64,000 nt of DNA. Source: an uncultured Lachnospiraceae bacterium (lineage in GTDB: Bacteria; Bacillota; Clostridia; Lachnospirales; Lachnospiraceae). The stretch covers positions 1 through 64,000 of the forward strand of contig CANRLR010000007.1 of NCBI GenBank assembly GCA_947631505.1. The letters are read 5' to 3'. Made by a program: the position numbers and the translations under genes. Below the pieces are notes generated by a model. That model made no database searches, was not told where the DNA came from, and was given only the letters and a program-made list of their open reading frames with translations. Below, one piece after another: positions 54,355 through 63,412 of this stretch; the first letter of the stretch is position 1; the number at the start of each line of letters is the position of its first letter.

Positions 54355-55205
54355 ATACCATTACCATGCAGCTGAATGCTGACGAATTGATTCGTCTTGC
54401 ACTTTCAGAAGATATTACCAGTGAAGACATTACGACCAATGCCGTTATGAGAGAAAAAAAGCAGGGCGAGGTTGAATTAATCTGTAAACAGGATGGAATT
54501 CTGGCAGGGCTTGGCATTTTTGAACGGGTATTTGTGCTGCTGGATGCTGATACAACAGTCAAAGCCTGCTGCAAGGATGGAGATGCTATAAAAAACGGAC
54601 AATTGATTGCTACGGTTACCGGAGATATCCGTGTACTGTTATCGGGTGAACGTACTGCTCTTAACTATTTACAGCGTATGAGCGGGATTGCCACTTATAC
54701 CCATGAAATTGCATCTCTATTAGCCGGCACAGATACAAAATTACTGGATACCCGTAAGACTACACCGAATATGCGAATCTTTGAAAAGTATGCCGTAAAA
54801 GTCGGCGGCGGTTACAACCATCGCTACAATCTGTCAGATGGTGTTCTGTTAAAGGACAATCATATCGGTGCTGCCGGAAGTGTAGCAAAGGCTGTTGCCA
54901 TGGCAAAAGAATATGCTCCTTTTGTACGGAAGATTGAGGTAGAAGTAGAGAACCTCGAAATGGTAAAGGAAGCGGTAGAAGCCGGAGCAGATATTATTAT
55001 GTTGGATAATATGACACCTGAGGAAATGAAAAAGGCCGTTAAAATTATAGACGGCCGTGCCGAGACCGAATGTTCCGGTAATGTCACAAAAGAAAATGCC
55101 CGCCGCTTCGTCGACATTGGTGTAGATTATATTTCCAGTGGCGCCTTAACACACTCTGCTCCAATTCTCGACCTCTCACTGAAAAATCTTCATGCTCTTG
55201 ACTAG
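54351..55205 (+). CDS. nadC: nicotinate-nucleotide pyrophosphorylase (quinolinate phosphoribosyltransferase)
   Basis: 284 residues. Converts quinolinate and PRPP to nicotinate mononucleotide. Motifs: LSEDITSEDITT, SGERTALNYLQRMSGIAT, DTRKTTPNMR, GGYNHRYNLSD, KDNHI and VEVENLEM, all family hallmarks. ATGA overlap with nadB; RBS AAAGGAAG. Completes the de novo NAD branch encoded by this operon. Confidence 0.97.
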   Translation: MNTITMQLNADELIRLALSEDITSEDITTNAVMREKKQGEVELICKQDGILAGLGIFERVFVLLDADTTVKACCKDGDAIKNGQLIATVTGDIRVLLSGERTALNYLQRMSGIATYTHEIASLLAGTDTKLLDTRKTTPNMRIFEKYAVKVGGGYNHRYNLSDGVLLKDNHIGAAGSVAKAVAMAKEYAPFVRKIEVEVENLEMVKEAVEAGADIIMLDNMTPEEMKKAVKIIDGRAETECSGNVTKENARRFVDIGVDYISSGALTHSAPILDLSLKNLHALD

Positions 55206-55248
55206 GATACTTTGACAGGTTTGATTTTATGGAAAAGGAGGAATGATG

Positions 55249-55773
55249 ATGTCTGGTGAGGAACGGCGGAAGAACATTGTACAATATCTGTCCCGGCAGA
55301 AAACCCCGGTATCCGGAGCCGCTTTAGCGAAGGAATTTGGTGTCAGCCGCCAGATTATCGTGCAGGATATCGCTCTTTTGCGTTCATGCAAAATTGATAT
55401 TCTATCTACCAACCGGGGTTATCTCATACAGAATGCCATGGAGCAAAGACCATCCCGCATTTTCAAGTGCCGCCATGAAGACGAACAGACCGAAGACGAA
55501 TTATACGCGATTGTAGACCAAGGTGGGATTGTAGAAGATGTATTTGTCAATCATAAAGTATACGGACGGATTCAGGCAAATATGAAGATCCGTTCAAGAC
55601 GGGATGTTAAAGAATTTATAACGGATATCCACAGCGGCAAATCCATGTTACTCAAAAAGGTAACTTCCGATTACCACTATCACACTGTATCGGCAGATTC
55701 AGAAGACATATTAGATGCCATAGAAAAGGAACTGGCTGCACTGGGATTTTTAATCCAAAAAAAATTTGTGTAG
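55249..55773 (+). CDS. niaR: NiaR-type transcriptional repressor (HTH_11 and 3H domains)
   Basis: 174 residues. The N-terminal winged helix (RRKNIVQYLSRQKTPVSGAALAKEF, recognition helix VSRQIIVQDIALLR) is followed by a 3H domain with the three conserved histidine positions: VNHKVYG, DIHSGKS and DYHYHTV. It represses NAD synthesis or niacin uptake when nicotinate is present. Of three consecutive ATG codons the third, at 55249, has the best spacing (seven) from GGAGG. Position as fourth gene of the operon fits autoregulation through the palindrome at 52055-52068. Confidence 0.93.
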   Translation: MSGEERRKNIVQYLSRQKTPVSGAALAKEFGVSRQIIVQDIALLRSCKIDILSTNRGYLIQNAMEQRPSRIFKCRHEDEQTEDELYAIVDQGGIVEDVFVNHKVYGRIQANMKIRSRRDVKEFITDIHSGKSMLLKKVTSDYHYHTVSADSEDILDAIEKELAALGFLIQKKFV

Positions 55774-55788
55774 AGAAAGGAGTTTTGT

Positions 55789-56178
55789 ATGTTAGAAACA
55801 GGTATAAAAGGATTACAGACAGTAACCGTCACAAAAGAAAATTCAGCAAAAGAAATGGGAAGCGGAACTTTGGATGTATTTGCCACTCCGGCAATGATTG
55901 CCCTTATGGAGAAGACCGCCTGGAGCAGTGTAGCTCCTTTTTTAGAAGAAGGACAGGGGACCGTTGGCATAAAGTTGGAAATCAGCCACGATGCACCTAC
56001 CCCTGTTGGAATGACAGTGACTTGTGAAAGCGAACTCATTAAAATCGATGGCCGCCGTCTCGTTTTCAGCGTAACGGCAAACGACGGCAAAGATATCATC
56101 GGAAAAGGGACGCATGAACGCTTTATCATTGATGAAGAAAAATTCCAAAAGAAAGCCTTTACAAAATCTGTTTCTTAG
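55789..56178 (+). CDS. hotdog-fold thioesterase, FlK-like
   Basis: 129 residues. Resembles the fluoroacetyl-CoA thioesterase FlK and its widespread relatives: TPAMIALMEKTAW, EGQGTVGIKLEISHDAPTPVGM (conserved Thr and His of the active site) and KGTHERFII. The natural acyl-CoA substrate here is unknown. It begins 15 nt after niaR with GAAAGGAG, so it shares the nad transcript. A link between acyl-CoA hydrolysis and NAD synthesis is not evident. Confidence 0.8.
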   Translation: MLETGIKGLQTVTVTKENSAKEMGSGTLDVFATPAMIALMEKTAWSSVAPFLEEGQGTVGIKLEISHDAPTPVGMTVTCESELIKIDGRRLVFSVTANDGKDIIGKGTHERFIIDEEKFQKKAFTKSVS

Positions 56179-56197
56179 TGTAAAATAAATTTGTTGT

Positions 56198-56271
56198 CGG
56201 CGTGTGGCTCAGTTTGGTAGAGCGCTTCGTTCGGGACGAAGAGGCCGTGGGTTCGAATCCCGTCACGCCGA
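56198..56271 (+). tRNA. tRNA-Pro (anticodon CGG)
   Basis: 74 nt. Acceptor CGGCGTG pairs with CACGCCG, the D arm is GGCTC...GAGC, the anticodon stem CTTCG/CGAAG encloses TTCGGGA (anticodon CGG, codon CCG), and the T arm has GGGTTCGAATCCC. Discriminator A; CCA is not encoded. It starts 19 nt after the thioesterase stop and may be cut from the same transcript. Confidence 0.95.
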
Positions 56272-56278
56272 TTTAAAA

Positions 56279-56300
56279 AGCGTCGTGAAAACCCGACGCT
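56279..56300 (+). terminator. hairpin after tRNA-Pro
   Basis: A 7-bp stem AGCGTCG/CGACGCT with an 8-base loop and CTT following; a second hairpin (AAAGTTTGC with GCAAACTTT, 56304-56326) comes right after it. Confidence 0.5.
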
Positions 56301-56358
56301 CTTAAAGTTTGCCGGTAGCAAACTTTGCTCCGCAAATATCGGATGTTCCTATTGGATG

Positions 56359-56391
56359 AAAAAAGTGCGGCTTTTCCAGCCGCACTTTTTT
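56359..56391. terminator. bidirectional terminator between the nad operon and the kinase
   Basis: A perfect 14-bp stem AAAAAAGTGCGGCT with its complement and a 5-base loop. T runs on both strands serve the converging transcripts. Confidence 0.9.
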
Positions 56392-56415
56392 CATTGCCAA
56401 ATATCTGCTTTCTAT

Positions 56416-58275
56416 TTATTGCTTCTGTTCTAGTTGTTCCAGAGTTCCCTCTCTTTCCCTGTCATGCAGATTATCTTCTATCTTAAATGTGAAATGCAGA
56501 ATAAATTCTGTTCCCTTATCCGGTTCACTATGCACATCAATGGTTCCCCCCATTAAATCAACCAGATTTTTTGTAATTGTCATCCCAAGACCTGTCCCCT
56601 GTGTTTTACTGACTGTTGACGTATGTTCCCGTTCAAATGCTTCAAAAATATGCGTCTGAAATTCCTTTGACATTCCGATTCCCGTATCCTTCACACACAA
56701 TTTATAAGAGGCATATCCCTTCATGTCCGACTGGTCCTGATACAATTGAATCGTAATTACACCATCCGGCTTACTAAATTTTACAGCATTACTTACCAGA
56801 TTCAGTAGTATCTGATTCACCCGGAGACTGTCACAATACACCCACTCATTCGTTACCTGTGATACATCGACCCGAAGCGTCACGTCTTTCTTTTTGAGCT
56901 CTGCCTGAAAAATGTCCCTGACCTTTTCAATGATTTCAACAAGATTACAAGCATTCTCTGTCAACGTAATTTTTCCGCTTTCTATTCTCGACATATCCAA
57001 AATTTCATTAATCAGCTGCATCAAATGATTACTGGATTTCTCAATCTTATCCAGACTATCCGTAAGTTTTTCCTTATTGTCCCTATTCTTATAAGCAATT
57101 TCTGCAAAACCTAAAATAGCATTCATCGGCGTCCGGATATCATGTGACATATTAAACAGGAATGAATTTTTTGCCTCATTGCCCTGCTCTGCCTGTTCCA
57201 GCGCATCTTTTAAAAGAATCTGCTGCTCACGCATTTGCTCGTTTATAACCGATAATTCCTTTGCTCTCTGCTCAGCAGCCAGTTGTTCGGAACGCTTTTT
57301 CTGAAGAGTGTGATTTTTCCACAAAAGAACAAATATCAGCAATAAGCTGATTACAATCGCAACCACCGCATAACGGTAACGGTATAAAAAGTCCCAGGCT
57401 GTAAGTTTATATGAATTTTCTGCCGTTTCTTTAATTACGATAAATGACACCTGACTTTTATCCAGGCTCTCAATACCTTTGTTCAAAATTGCCACTAATC
57501 GTTTCGTTTCCTCTGTTACAACACTTTGTCTGGCTTCATTTATCGGCACAAGACAGGCAAGACAATGAGCATCCCCAACTGTTGCCGTCGCTACAATCTG
57601 TAAATTCTCATACTTTGGTTTTGCCAAAATTCTTTCCATTGTATACTGGTTCTGCAATACGGCATCTGCCTTTCCGGAAAGCAGTGCAGACAAAGCATCC
57701 TCCGTAGAATTATAAAATTCTATCTCAAAATTCGGATATTTTTTGCGAATAATCTCCTCCAATGTCTGAGAACCGGATGCAATAGCAATGACCATATTCT
57801 TGTCCTTCTCAAATACAACTCCCTTTTTGCAGACAAATACCTTCTCTGCCTGCAAATAAGACTCCGTCAGTACAATTCCCGGATATTGTTCATTTACGGA
57901 ATTACATTCCACGCTTGCAACCAGATCTACCTGCAGCCGTTGTAAATCCTGATAAGAAACATTTCCTGGCGGTAATGCCTGATATCGGAACGTAAACCCG
58001 GTTGCTTCCGATACCATATCCAAAATGTCTATCGCAATCCCCTGAAGTTCTCCCCCATCTTCTTCCTGATACAGCAAGGGGCAGTTTTCTGTCGCACATC
58101 CGATGATAAGTTCCTTCTTTTCCCTGATAAATGCCTGTTCTTCTTCCGACAAACGGATTGTCTCTTTTTTTGTCTTCTCCTCTGCCGAAAATGCCTTTGG
58201 CGGCAAGTCTGCCACACAGCAGAGCATGGTCAACATTATCATGCAGAACCACTTAAAATACCTATATTTCTTCAT
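56416..58275 (-). CDS. sensor histidine kinase with periplasmic solute-binding sensor (SBP_bac_3)
   Basis: 619 residues. Signal peptide (to about 31), then an extracytoplasmic domain like amino-acid binding proteins (about 53-285; IIGCATENCPLLYQ ... GIAIDILDMVSE ... GKADAVLQNQ), one membrane helix (302-319), a coiled coil, HisKA with H378 in NMSHDIRTPMNAI, and HATPase (DTGIGM, GTGLGM). It ends after HATPase with no receiver. The signal is probably an amino acid or similar small molecule. No response regulator is adjacent. The kinase core is akin to the two hybrid kinases at 10.9-16.2 kb but with the low GC of its surroundings. Confidence 0.9.
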   Translation of the reverse strand: MKKYRYFKWFCMIMLTMLCCVADLPPKAFSAEEKTKKETIRLSEEEQAFIREKKELIIGCATENCPLLYQEEDGGELQGIAIDILDMVSEATGFTFRYQALPPGNVSYQDLQRLQVDLVASVECNSVNEQYPGIVLTESYLQAEKVFVCKKGVVFEKDKNMVIAIASGSQTLEEIIRKKYPNFEIEFYNSTEDALSALLSGKADAVLQNQYTMERILAKPKYENLQIVATATVGDAHCLACLVPINEARQSVVTEETKRLVAILNKGIESLDKSQVSFIVIKETAENSYKLTAWDFLYRYRYAVVAIVISLLLIFVLLWKNHTLQKKRSEQLAAEQRAKELSVINEQMREQQILLKDALEQAEQGNEAKNSFLFNMSHDIRTPMNAILGFAEIAYKNRDNKEKLTDSLDKIEKSSNHLMQLINEILDMSRIESGKITLTENACNLVEIIEKVRDIFQAELKKKDVTLRVDVSQVTNEWVYCDSLRVNQILLNLVSNAVKFSKPDGVITIQLYQDQSDMKGYASYKLCVKDTGIGMSKEFQTHIFEAFEREHTSTVSKTQGTGLGMTITKNLVDLMGGTIDVHSEPDKGTEFILHFTFKIEDNLHDREREGTLEQLEQKQ

Positions 58276-58316
58276 CTTTATCCACCATTTCTCAACTATA
58301 AAAAACTATGTGCAGG

Positions 58317-58607
58317 TCAAAAATTCTTCCGGTCCCGGTCTATCATTAACTTTGCAAACCGGATATATAACCAAAACATGATTGGCAGTAAAATACTGGA
58401 GCCGACACACATCTTAAATAATGCTGGTGTCGCTGGTGATGTGGTAATTGCCGAAATTAATGTTACAAGATAGAGAGCAAGCAGCAGAATCACACCAATC
58501 ATTGCTGCGATTCTCTGCCCCTTTGTATAGGAGCTCTGAAATCCCCTGCCGCTTTCTGTTTCCTTATTCTGTTCGTTATCATCCTGCATTTCTTTCTTTG
58601 TATCCAT
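58317..58607 (-). CDS. small membrane protein, unknown function
   Basis: 96 residues: a polar N-terminal 35 residues, then two membrane helices (MIGVILLLALYLVTLISAI and FKMCVGSSILLPIMFWLYI) and a basic end. No family recognised. ATG at 58607 with AAAGGAG; it overlaps no gene and follows rarA by 22 nt, so it is likely co-transcribed with yigZ and rarA. Confidence 0.7.
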   Translation of the reverse strand: MDTKKEMQDDNEQNKETESGRGFQSSYTKGQRIAAMIGVILLLALYLVTLISAITTSPATPALFKMCVGSSILLPIMFWLYIRFAKLMIDRDRKNF

Positions 58608-58629
58608 AACAGTTCTCCTTTCCTGTACA

Positions 58630-59955
58630 TCACTTCTTATCAGCACCAATTCGTTTTAAATGTTCTTTTAACACTTTCTCATATCCACTATCTGACAATT
58701 CATAAAACCGTTCTTCTTTTACTTCGTCCGGCAGATACTGTTGATCGACATAATGGTTCTCATAATCATGAGCATACTGATAGCCGATTCCGTGGCCCAG
58801 CTTGGCTGCCCCCTTATAATGTGCATCCTGCAAATATGCAGGAATCCGGTAATTGGGATGGCTTTTCACATATTCTGTTGCCGAATCAATCGCCATAATT
58901 GCCGAATTGCTCTTTGGGGCACATGCTACATATGCCGCCGCCTGTGCCAGAACAATTCTTGCCTCCGGCATCCCCAGCCGTTCCACCGCCTGAGCGGCAT
59001 TTACTGCCACGACCAGAGCCTGTGGGTCAGCATTCGACACATCTTCAGAAGCACAAATCATAATTCTTCTCGCAATAAAACGAATATCCTCACCGGCATA
59101 CAGCATTCTCGCCAAATAGTATATGGCCGCATCCGGATCAGAGCCCCGCATACTTTTTATAAAAGCGGAAATTGTGTCATAATGGTTATCCCCTGTTTTA
59201 TCATACCGCAGCGTTCGTTTCTGTATACATTCCTGTGCCACCTCCAGCGTAATATGAATACGCTCATCTTCTCCCCGCTCTGTCGTTAATACTCCGAGCT
59301 CAATTGAATTTAATGCCGTTCTGGCATCTCCATTGCTGATATCTGCCAAAAATTCCAAGGCATCCTCTTCCATTTCTGCCCGATATCCTCCTAATCCCCG
59401 CTCTTCATCTGTCAATGCCCGCATCAAAAGGGTACGAATATTCTCTTTGCTCAAAGGCTTCAGTTCAAAAATAATGGAACGGGAAATTAACGCTCCGTTT
59501 ACTTCAAAATACGGATTTTCTGTTGTAGCACCAATGAGAATAACCGTTCCATCCTCCACGAACGGAAGAAGATAATCCTGCTGTCCCTTATTAAAACGAT
59601 GAATCTCATCAATAAACAAAATCGTTTTCTGTCCATAAGCACCTAGATTTTCTTTTGCCTTTGCCACAACTTCTTCCATATCCTTTTTCCCGGCAGAGGT
59701 CGCATTGATCTGTAAAAATGCCCCCTTCGTTGTATTGGCAATGACTTTCGCCAGCGTTGTTTTCCCTGTTCCCGGTGGGCCGTACAGGAGAATGGAGCTC
59801 AACTTGTCCGCCTGAATGGCACGGTACAATAGCTTCCCTTTCCCGATAATATGTTCCTGTCCCACTACCTCATCCAACGTACGGGGGCGAAGTCTGGATG
59901 CTAATGGTGATTCTTTTTCCTTATTCTGACTGCTCATATAATCTAACAAATTCAA
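58630..59955 (-). CDS. rarA: replication-associated recombination protein RarA (MgsA)
   Basis: 441 residues. AAA+ ATPase acting at stalled forks. Walker [11 protein letters not shown], Walker B ILFIDEIHRFN, sensor 1 GATTENP, then the C-terminal tetramerisation domain (MRGSDPDAAIYYLARML, AAYVACAPKSN). The start is probably the TTG at 59955, eight bases after GGAGGG, giving MNLLDYM; the ATG at 59937 has no ribosome site. Overlaps the end of yigZ by 35 nt. Confidence 0.94.
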   Translation of the reverse strand: MNLLDYMSSQNKEKESPLASRLRPRTLDEVVGQEHIIGKGKLLYRAIQADKLSSILLYGPPGTGKTTLAKVIANTTKGAFLQINATSAGKKDMEEVVAKAKENLGAYGQKTILFIDEIHRFNKGQQDYLLPFVEDGTVILIGATTENPYFEVNGALISRSIIFELKPLSKENIRTLLMRALTDEERGLGGYRAEMEEDALEFLADISNGDARTALNSIELGVLTTERGEDERIHITLEVAQECIQKRTLRYDKTGDNHYDTISAFIKSMRGSDPDAAIYYLARMLYAGEDIRFIARRIMICASEDVSNADPQALVVAVNAAQAVERLGMPEARIVLAQAAAYVACAPKSNSAIMAIDSATEYVKSHPNYRIPAYLQDAHYKGAAKLGHGIGYQYAHDYENHYVDQQYLPDEVKEERFYELSDSGYEKVLKEHLKRIGADKK

Positions 59956-60595
59956 GATGATTTCCCTCCGATATACCATACCGTACTTCTTCTAACCATT
60001 CTAATCCGGCTTTTCCCGCTGTTTTTTCTGTAATTTCTTTCTCAATCTGTTCTTTCTGCTGTGCAGGAACCAGCAAATTGTATTCTACCCTGTCCGCATA
60101 CACCGTATCCAGCTCAATCAGTTCCCTTGTTCGTGCCACATACTGCAATTTCCCAATTCCATTATAATCGGTTCGGATTTTCAGTTTGTAACCTGCCTGT
60201 TCCGTGAGAAGCATGCAATTCTTCAGCCCTTCTTTCACCGCTGCGGAATATGCCCTGACCAACCCTCCGGTTCCCAGAAGCGTGCCGCCAAAATATCTTG
60301 TCACTACTGCGACCACATCATGGATTCCCTGACCATTCAGCACCTCTAGCATAGGTCTTCCCGCTGTTCCCGACGGTTCTCCGTCATCACTGCATCGCTC
60401 TGTTTCCTTTCGCTCACCGATTATATAGGCAAAACAGTTATGACGGGCATCGTAATATTTTTTCTTCATTTCAGCAACTTTTTCCAATGCCTGCTCTTCT
60501 GTCTCCGCCGGAAAAATATTCGCAATAAAACGAGATTTTTTCTCCACGTATTCTCCCTGTCCGCCCTTATATAAAATAATCTGGGAATTATCCAT
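59921..60595 (-). CDS. yigZ: YigZ/IMPACT family protein
   Basis: 224 residues. N-terminal UPF0029 domain with EKKSRFIANIFP, DARHNCFAYIIG, CSDDGEPSGTAGRPML and TRYFGGTLLGTGGLVRAY, followed by a DUF1949 EF-G-V-like fold. Cytoplasmic; linked to translation in homologues, but its bacterial role is not settled. RBS GGGAGG. Promoter at 60652-60680. Confidence 0.93.
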   Translation of the reverse strand: MDNSQIILYKGGQGEYVEKKSRFIANIFPAETEEQALEKVAEMKKKYYDARHNCFAYIIGERKETERCSDDGEPSGTAGRPMLEVLNGQGIHDVVAVVTRYFGGTLLGTGGLVRAYSAAVKEGLKNCMLLTEQAGYKLKIRTDYNGIGKLQYVARTRELIELDTVYADRVEYNLLVPAQQKEQIEKEITEKTAGKAGLEWLEEVRYGISEGNHLEFVRLYEQSE

Positions 60596-60651
60596 GTTGT
60601 TCCTCCCTTCCAGAACCCCGGTTACCTCCTGTCAATCGGGTACGTAATCAT

Positions 60652-60680
60652 ATTTTACCAATTCTTTATCCCCTTTTCAA
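60652..60680 (-). promoter_or_regulatory. promoter of yigZ-rarA
   Basis: Minus strand: TTGAAA, 17 bases, TAAAAT. Confidence 0.6.
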
Positions 60681-60688
60681 CTGATTTA

Positions 60689-60697
60689 TGGTATACT
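60689..60697 (+). promoter_or_regulatory. extended -10 promoter of PBP1A
   Basis: TGGTATACT has the TG extension and a good -10; the -35 is poor. It starts the transcript just before the modular element. Confidence 0.5.
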
Positions 60698-60721
60698 ATA
60701 TAAGAAACAAACCATTTCCAA

Positions 60722-60874
60722 TGGAGGTTAGTGCGAAAAATATGCTCGATAGCATATTTTTCACACCACTATTTGTGCCGAAGCACCACAAATAGTAATG
60801 ATGCACAGGGCAAAAACTACAACGTTGATTTTTGCCCGTGCTTCCTACGCTTGTGCTTCGGAATGGAGATTAAT
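60722..60874 (+). promoter_or_regulatory. modular palindromic element, full copy E: candidate structured leader of PBP1A
   Basis: Order: AATGGAGGTTA, then stem 1 (60731-60766, arms GTGCGAAAAATATGCT and complement with one mismatch, loop CGAT). Stem 2 is 60768-60796 (ACTATTTGTG/CACAAATAGT, loop CCGAAGCAC) and stem 3 is 60808-60837 (GGGCAAAAA/TTTTTGCCC, flanked by GCAC/GTGC). The tail GTGCTTCGG (60853-60861) is followed by AATGGAG, the ribosome site. The loop of stem 2 and the tail are perfectly complementary over nine bases. Compared with copy B, stem 3, the loop and the tail have changed on both sides. Confidence 0.7.
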
Positions 60875-63412
60875 ATGAATTTTAGCCGCAAATCTGTAGA
60901 GAAACGTGCCGGCAGACTACAATCATCTGCTACACACCGTCTATATAAATTGAAACTTATGGGGATTCGTATTCTTTTAGTAGGAGTCCTTTTTGTCATG
61001 GGCTTTTTCATCAGTGCCGTCGTAGGGGCCTTCCAGAGCACTATTTTATCAGCTCCTGATTTGAATTCTATTGAAATCACACCACAAGGCTATACAACTA
61101 CCATTTTGGATACAAAAGGAAATCCCATCCAGACATTAGTCGGAAAAGATGCCAACCGGGAATATGTTTCCATTGACCAGATTCCTGCTAATCTGCAAAA
61201 TGCTTTTGTCGCAATCGAGGATGAACGCTTCTTTACCCACCACGGTGTTGACTTTCAGGGAATTCTCCGTGCTTTTGCCAACGGAATTGCCAATGGCGGT
61301 AATTTCAATCAGGGTGCCAGTACATTAACACAGCAGTTACTGAAAAACCAAGTATTTTCCGGCGGAGAGGAGCCTACTACCTTTAAACGTTTTCAGCGTA
61401 AGCTTCAGGAGCAATATCTGGCAATCCAGTTAGAGAATCAATACAATAAAAAGCAAATTTTAGAATATTATCTGAATACCATTAACCTCGGACAGAATAC
61501 GCTGGGTGTTCAGGCAGCTTCCAAACGTTATTTTAACAAAGACGTTTCCATGCTGACCTTATCGGAGTGTGCCGTTTTAGCAGGTATTACGCAAAATCCG
61601 TCTGCCTACAATCCCATTACTCATCCGGCTAAAAATGCAAAGAAACGTACGACCGTGCTTTCTTATATGAAAGAGCAGGGCTTTATCACAACCGAGGAAT
61701 ACAATGAAGCGATGGCAGATGATATTTACTCCCGTATCCAAACAATAAATCAAGAAACAAGACAGGTATCCACGACCACCTCATACTTTACCGACGCACT
61801 AATTTCTCAGGTAATAAAAGATTTAAAACAAAAACTGGGCTACACCGAAACACAGGCATACAACGCCTTATACAGCCGTGGTCTCACCATTTATAGTACA
61901 CAGGACACTTCCATACAAACGATCTGTGACAAGGTAATAAATGATAAAAAATATTATCCCGCAGATTCTACCTACCAGCTCACCTATCAGCTGACTGTAC
62001 AAAAGGCGGATGGCAGTGAAATCAGTTACAATTTTAATACTATGAAATCTTGGTATAAAAAGAAAAAAGGGAAAAAAATCAGCCAGACCTTCCGAAAAAA
62101 GTCTACTGCCCAAAAACTAATTCGTACGTACAAAAAGGCAATGACCAAAAAAGGAGAAAAAATCCTGACAGAAAATATTAATTTGGTCATCCAGCCTCAG
62201 ATCTCTTTTCTTGTCATGGACCAGCACACCGGTTCCGTCAAGGCAATCTGTGGCGGAAGAGGTGAAAAAACAGGAAGCCGGACTCTGAACCGGGCAACGG
62301 ATTCGACACGACAGCCCGGTTCCACGTTCAAAGTGCTGTCCACCTATCTTCCGGCACTGGATAATGCCGGCATGACATTGGCATCGGTACAGGATGATTC
62401 CAAATTCTATTATCCAGGCACCAAACGTCTTGTAAAAAACTGGTATGGAAAATCTTATCGTGGTCTCTCCTCCCTGCGAAGCGGAATCAGCGATTCCATG
62501 AATGTCGTTGCCGTAAAAACCTTGAACCAGATAACACCGAAAGCAGGATATGATTACCTGAAAAATCTTGGTTTTACCACTTTAGTCGATAATTATACCG
62601 ATTCTTCCGGTAATACTTATACGGATATTGCTCTACCGATGGCACTCGGTGGATTGACAAAGGGTGTTACGAACCTCGAACTGACAAATGGCTTTGCCAG
62701 CATTGCCAGCGGCGGAACCTACCATGAAGCTTCATTCTACACAAAAATTGTCGACCATAATGGCAATGTCCTCTTGGAACAGGATACCAAAGGAACAAAG
62801 GTAATGAAAGATTCTACTGCGTGGCTTCTTACCGATGCAATGAAAGATGTAGTGACAACAGGAACCGGAACAAAATTACAATTCAAATCACTAAAAATGG
62901 CAGTGGCAGGAAAAACGGGAACTTCCACCGGAAATAAAGATCTGTGGTTCGTAGGATACACTCCAAACTTAACTGCCGGAATTTGGGCAGGATATGATAA
63001 CGGTGCGGAACAGAATAACACATCCTATCATAAGGAAATCTGGCGGACAATTATGGAAAAACTCAATAAAAACTATAAGACCAAAAAATTTTCCATGCCA
63101 AAATCCATTACATCTGCCACGATTTGTACAAAATGCGGCAAACTGGCAATCGAAGGGCTTTGTTCCAACGCTGTTGGTGGTTCATGTGCCCGCAGGGAAT
63201 ACTTTGCCAAAGATTCTGTACCGACTGAAACCTGTGACTGCCATGTCCGTTGCCGTATCTGTAAATCCAGCGGATATCTGGCAAACGACAATTGCCCTTC
63301 TTCCCAAATCTATATTGCTGTTTATCTGCAAAAAAAAGAAACATCCAAAACATCGGATGCTCCTTTAATTATTCCAAATTATCTCAGTGGTTCCTCTTGC
63401 CGGGTGCACTAG
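60875..63412 (+). CDS. class A penicillin-binding protein (PBP1A)
   Basis: 845 residues. Bifunctional peptidoglycan synthase. A short basic cytoplasmic part, one membrane helix (31-53), then GT51 with catalytic E115 ([12 protein letters not shown]) and [12 protein letters not shown]. The transpeptidase has S483-x-x-K486 in PGSTFK, S541-x-N543 in SDSMN, and K680-T-G. A lysine-rich insert (about 392-425) sits between domains. The C-terminal tail has eleven cysteines in paired CxxC-like spacing ([16 protein letters not shown]), as in other clostridial PBP1A proteins. ATG at 60875 with GGAG; longer frames run through the structured leader and are rejected. It ends inside the convergent YgiQ-type gene (29-nt overlap). 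Confidence 0.93.
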   Translation: MNFSRKSVEKRAGRLQSSATHRLYKLKLMGIRILLVGVLFVMGFFISAVVGAFQSTILSAPDLNSIEITPQGYTTTILDTKGNPIQTLVGKDANREYVSIDQIPANLQNAFVAIEDERFFTHHGVDFQGILRAFANGIANGGNFNQGASTLTQQLLKNQVFSGGEEPTTFKRFQRKLQEQYLAIQLENQYNKKQILEYYLNTINLGQNTLGVQAASKRYFNKDVSMLTLSECAVLAGITQNPSAYNPITHPAKNAKKRTTVLSYMKEQGFITTEEYNEAMADDIYSRIQTINQETRQVSTTTSYFTDALISQVIKDLKQKLGYTETQAYNALYSRGLTIYSTQDTSIQTICDKVINDKKYYPADSTYQLTYQLTVQKADGSEISYNFNTMKSWYKKKKGKKISQTFRKKSTAQKLIRTYKKAMTKKGEKILTENINLVIQPQISFLVMDQHTGSVKAICGGRGEKTGSRTLNRATDSTRQPGSTFKVLSTYLPALDNAGMTLASVQDDSKFYYPGTKRLVKNWYGKSYRGLSSLRSGISDSMNVVAVKTLNQITPKAGYDYLKNLGFTTLVDNYTDSSGNTYTDIALPMALGGLTKGVTNLELTNGFASIASGGTYHEASFYTKIVDHNGNVLLEQDTKGTKVMKDSTAWLLTDAMKDVVTTGTGTKLQFKSLKMAVAGKTGTSTGNKDLWFVGYTPNLTAGIWAGYDNGAEQNNTSYHKEIWRTIMEKLNKNYKTKKFSMPKSITSATICTKCGKLAIEGLCSNAVGGSCARREYFAKDSVPTETCDCHVRCRICKSSGYLANDNCPSSQIYIAVYLQKKETSKTSDAPLIIPNYLSGSSCRVH

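Noticed and set aside
60731..60874. Longer N-terminus for PBP1A from the frame beginning at 60731
   Set aside because: It would translate the palindromes of the leader; the ATG at 60875 has a proper ribosome site and starts the normal basic N-terminus.
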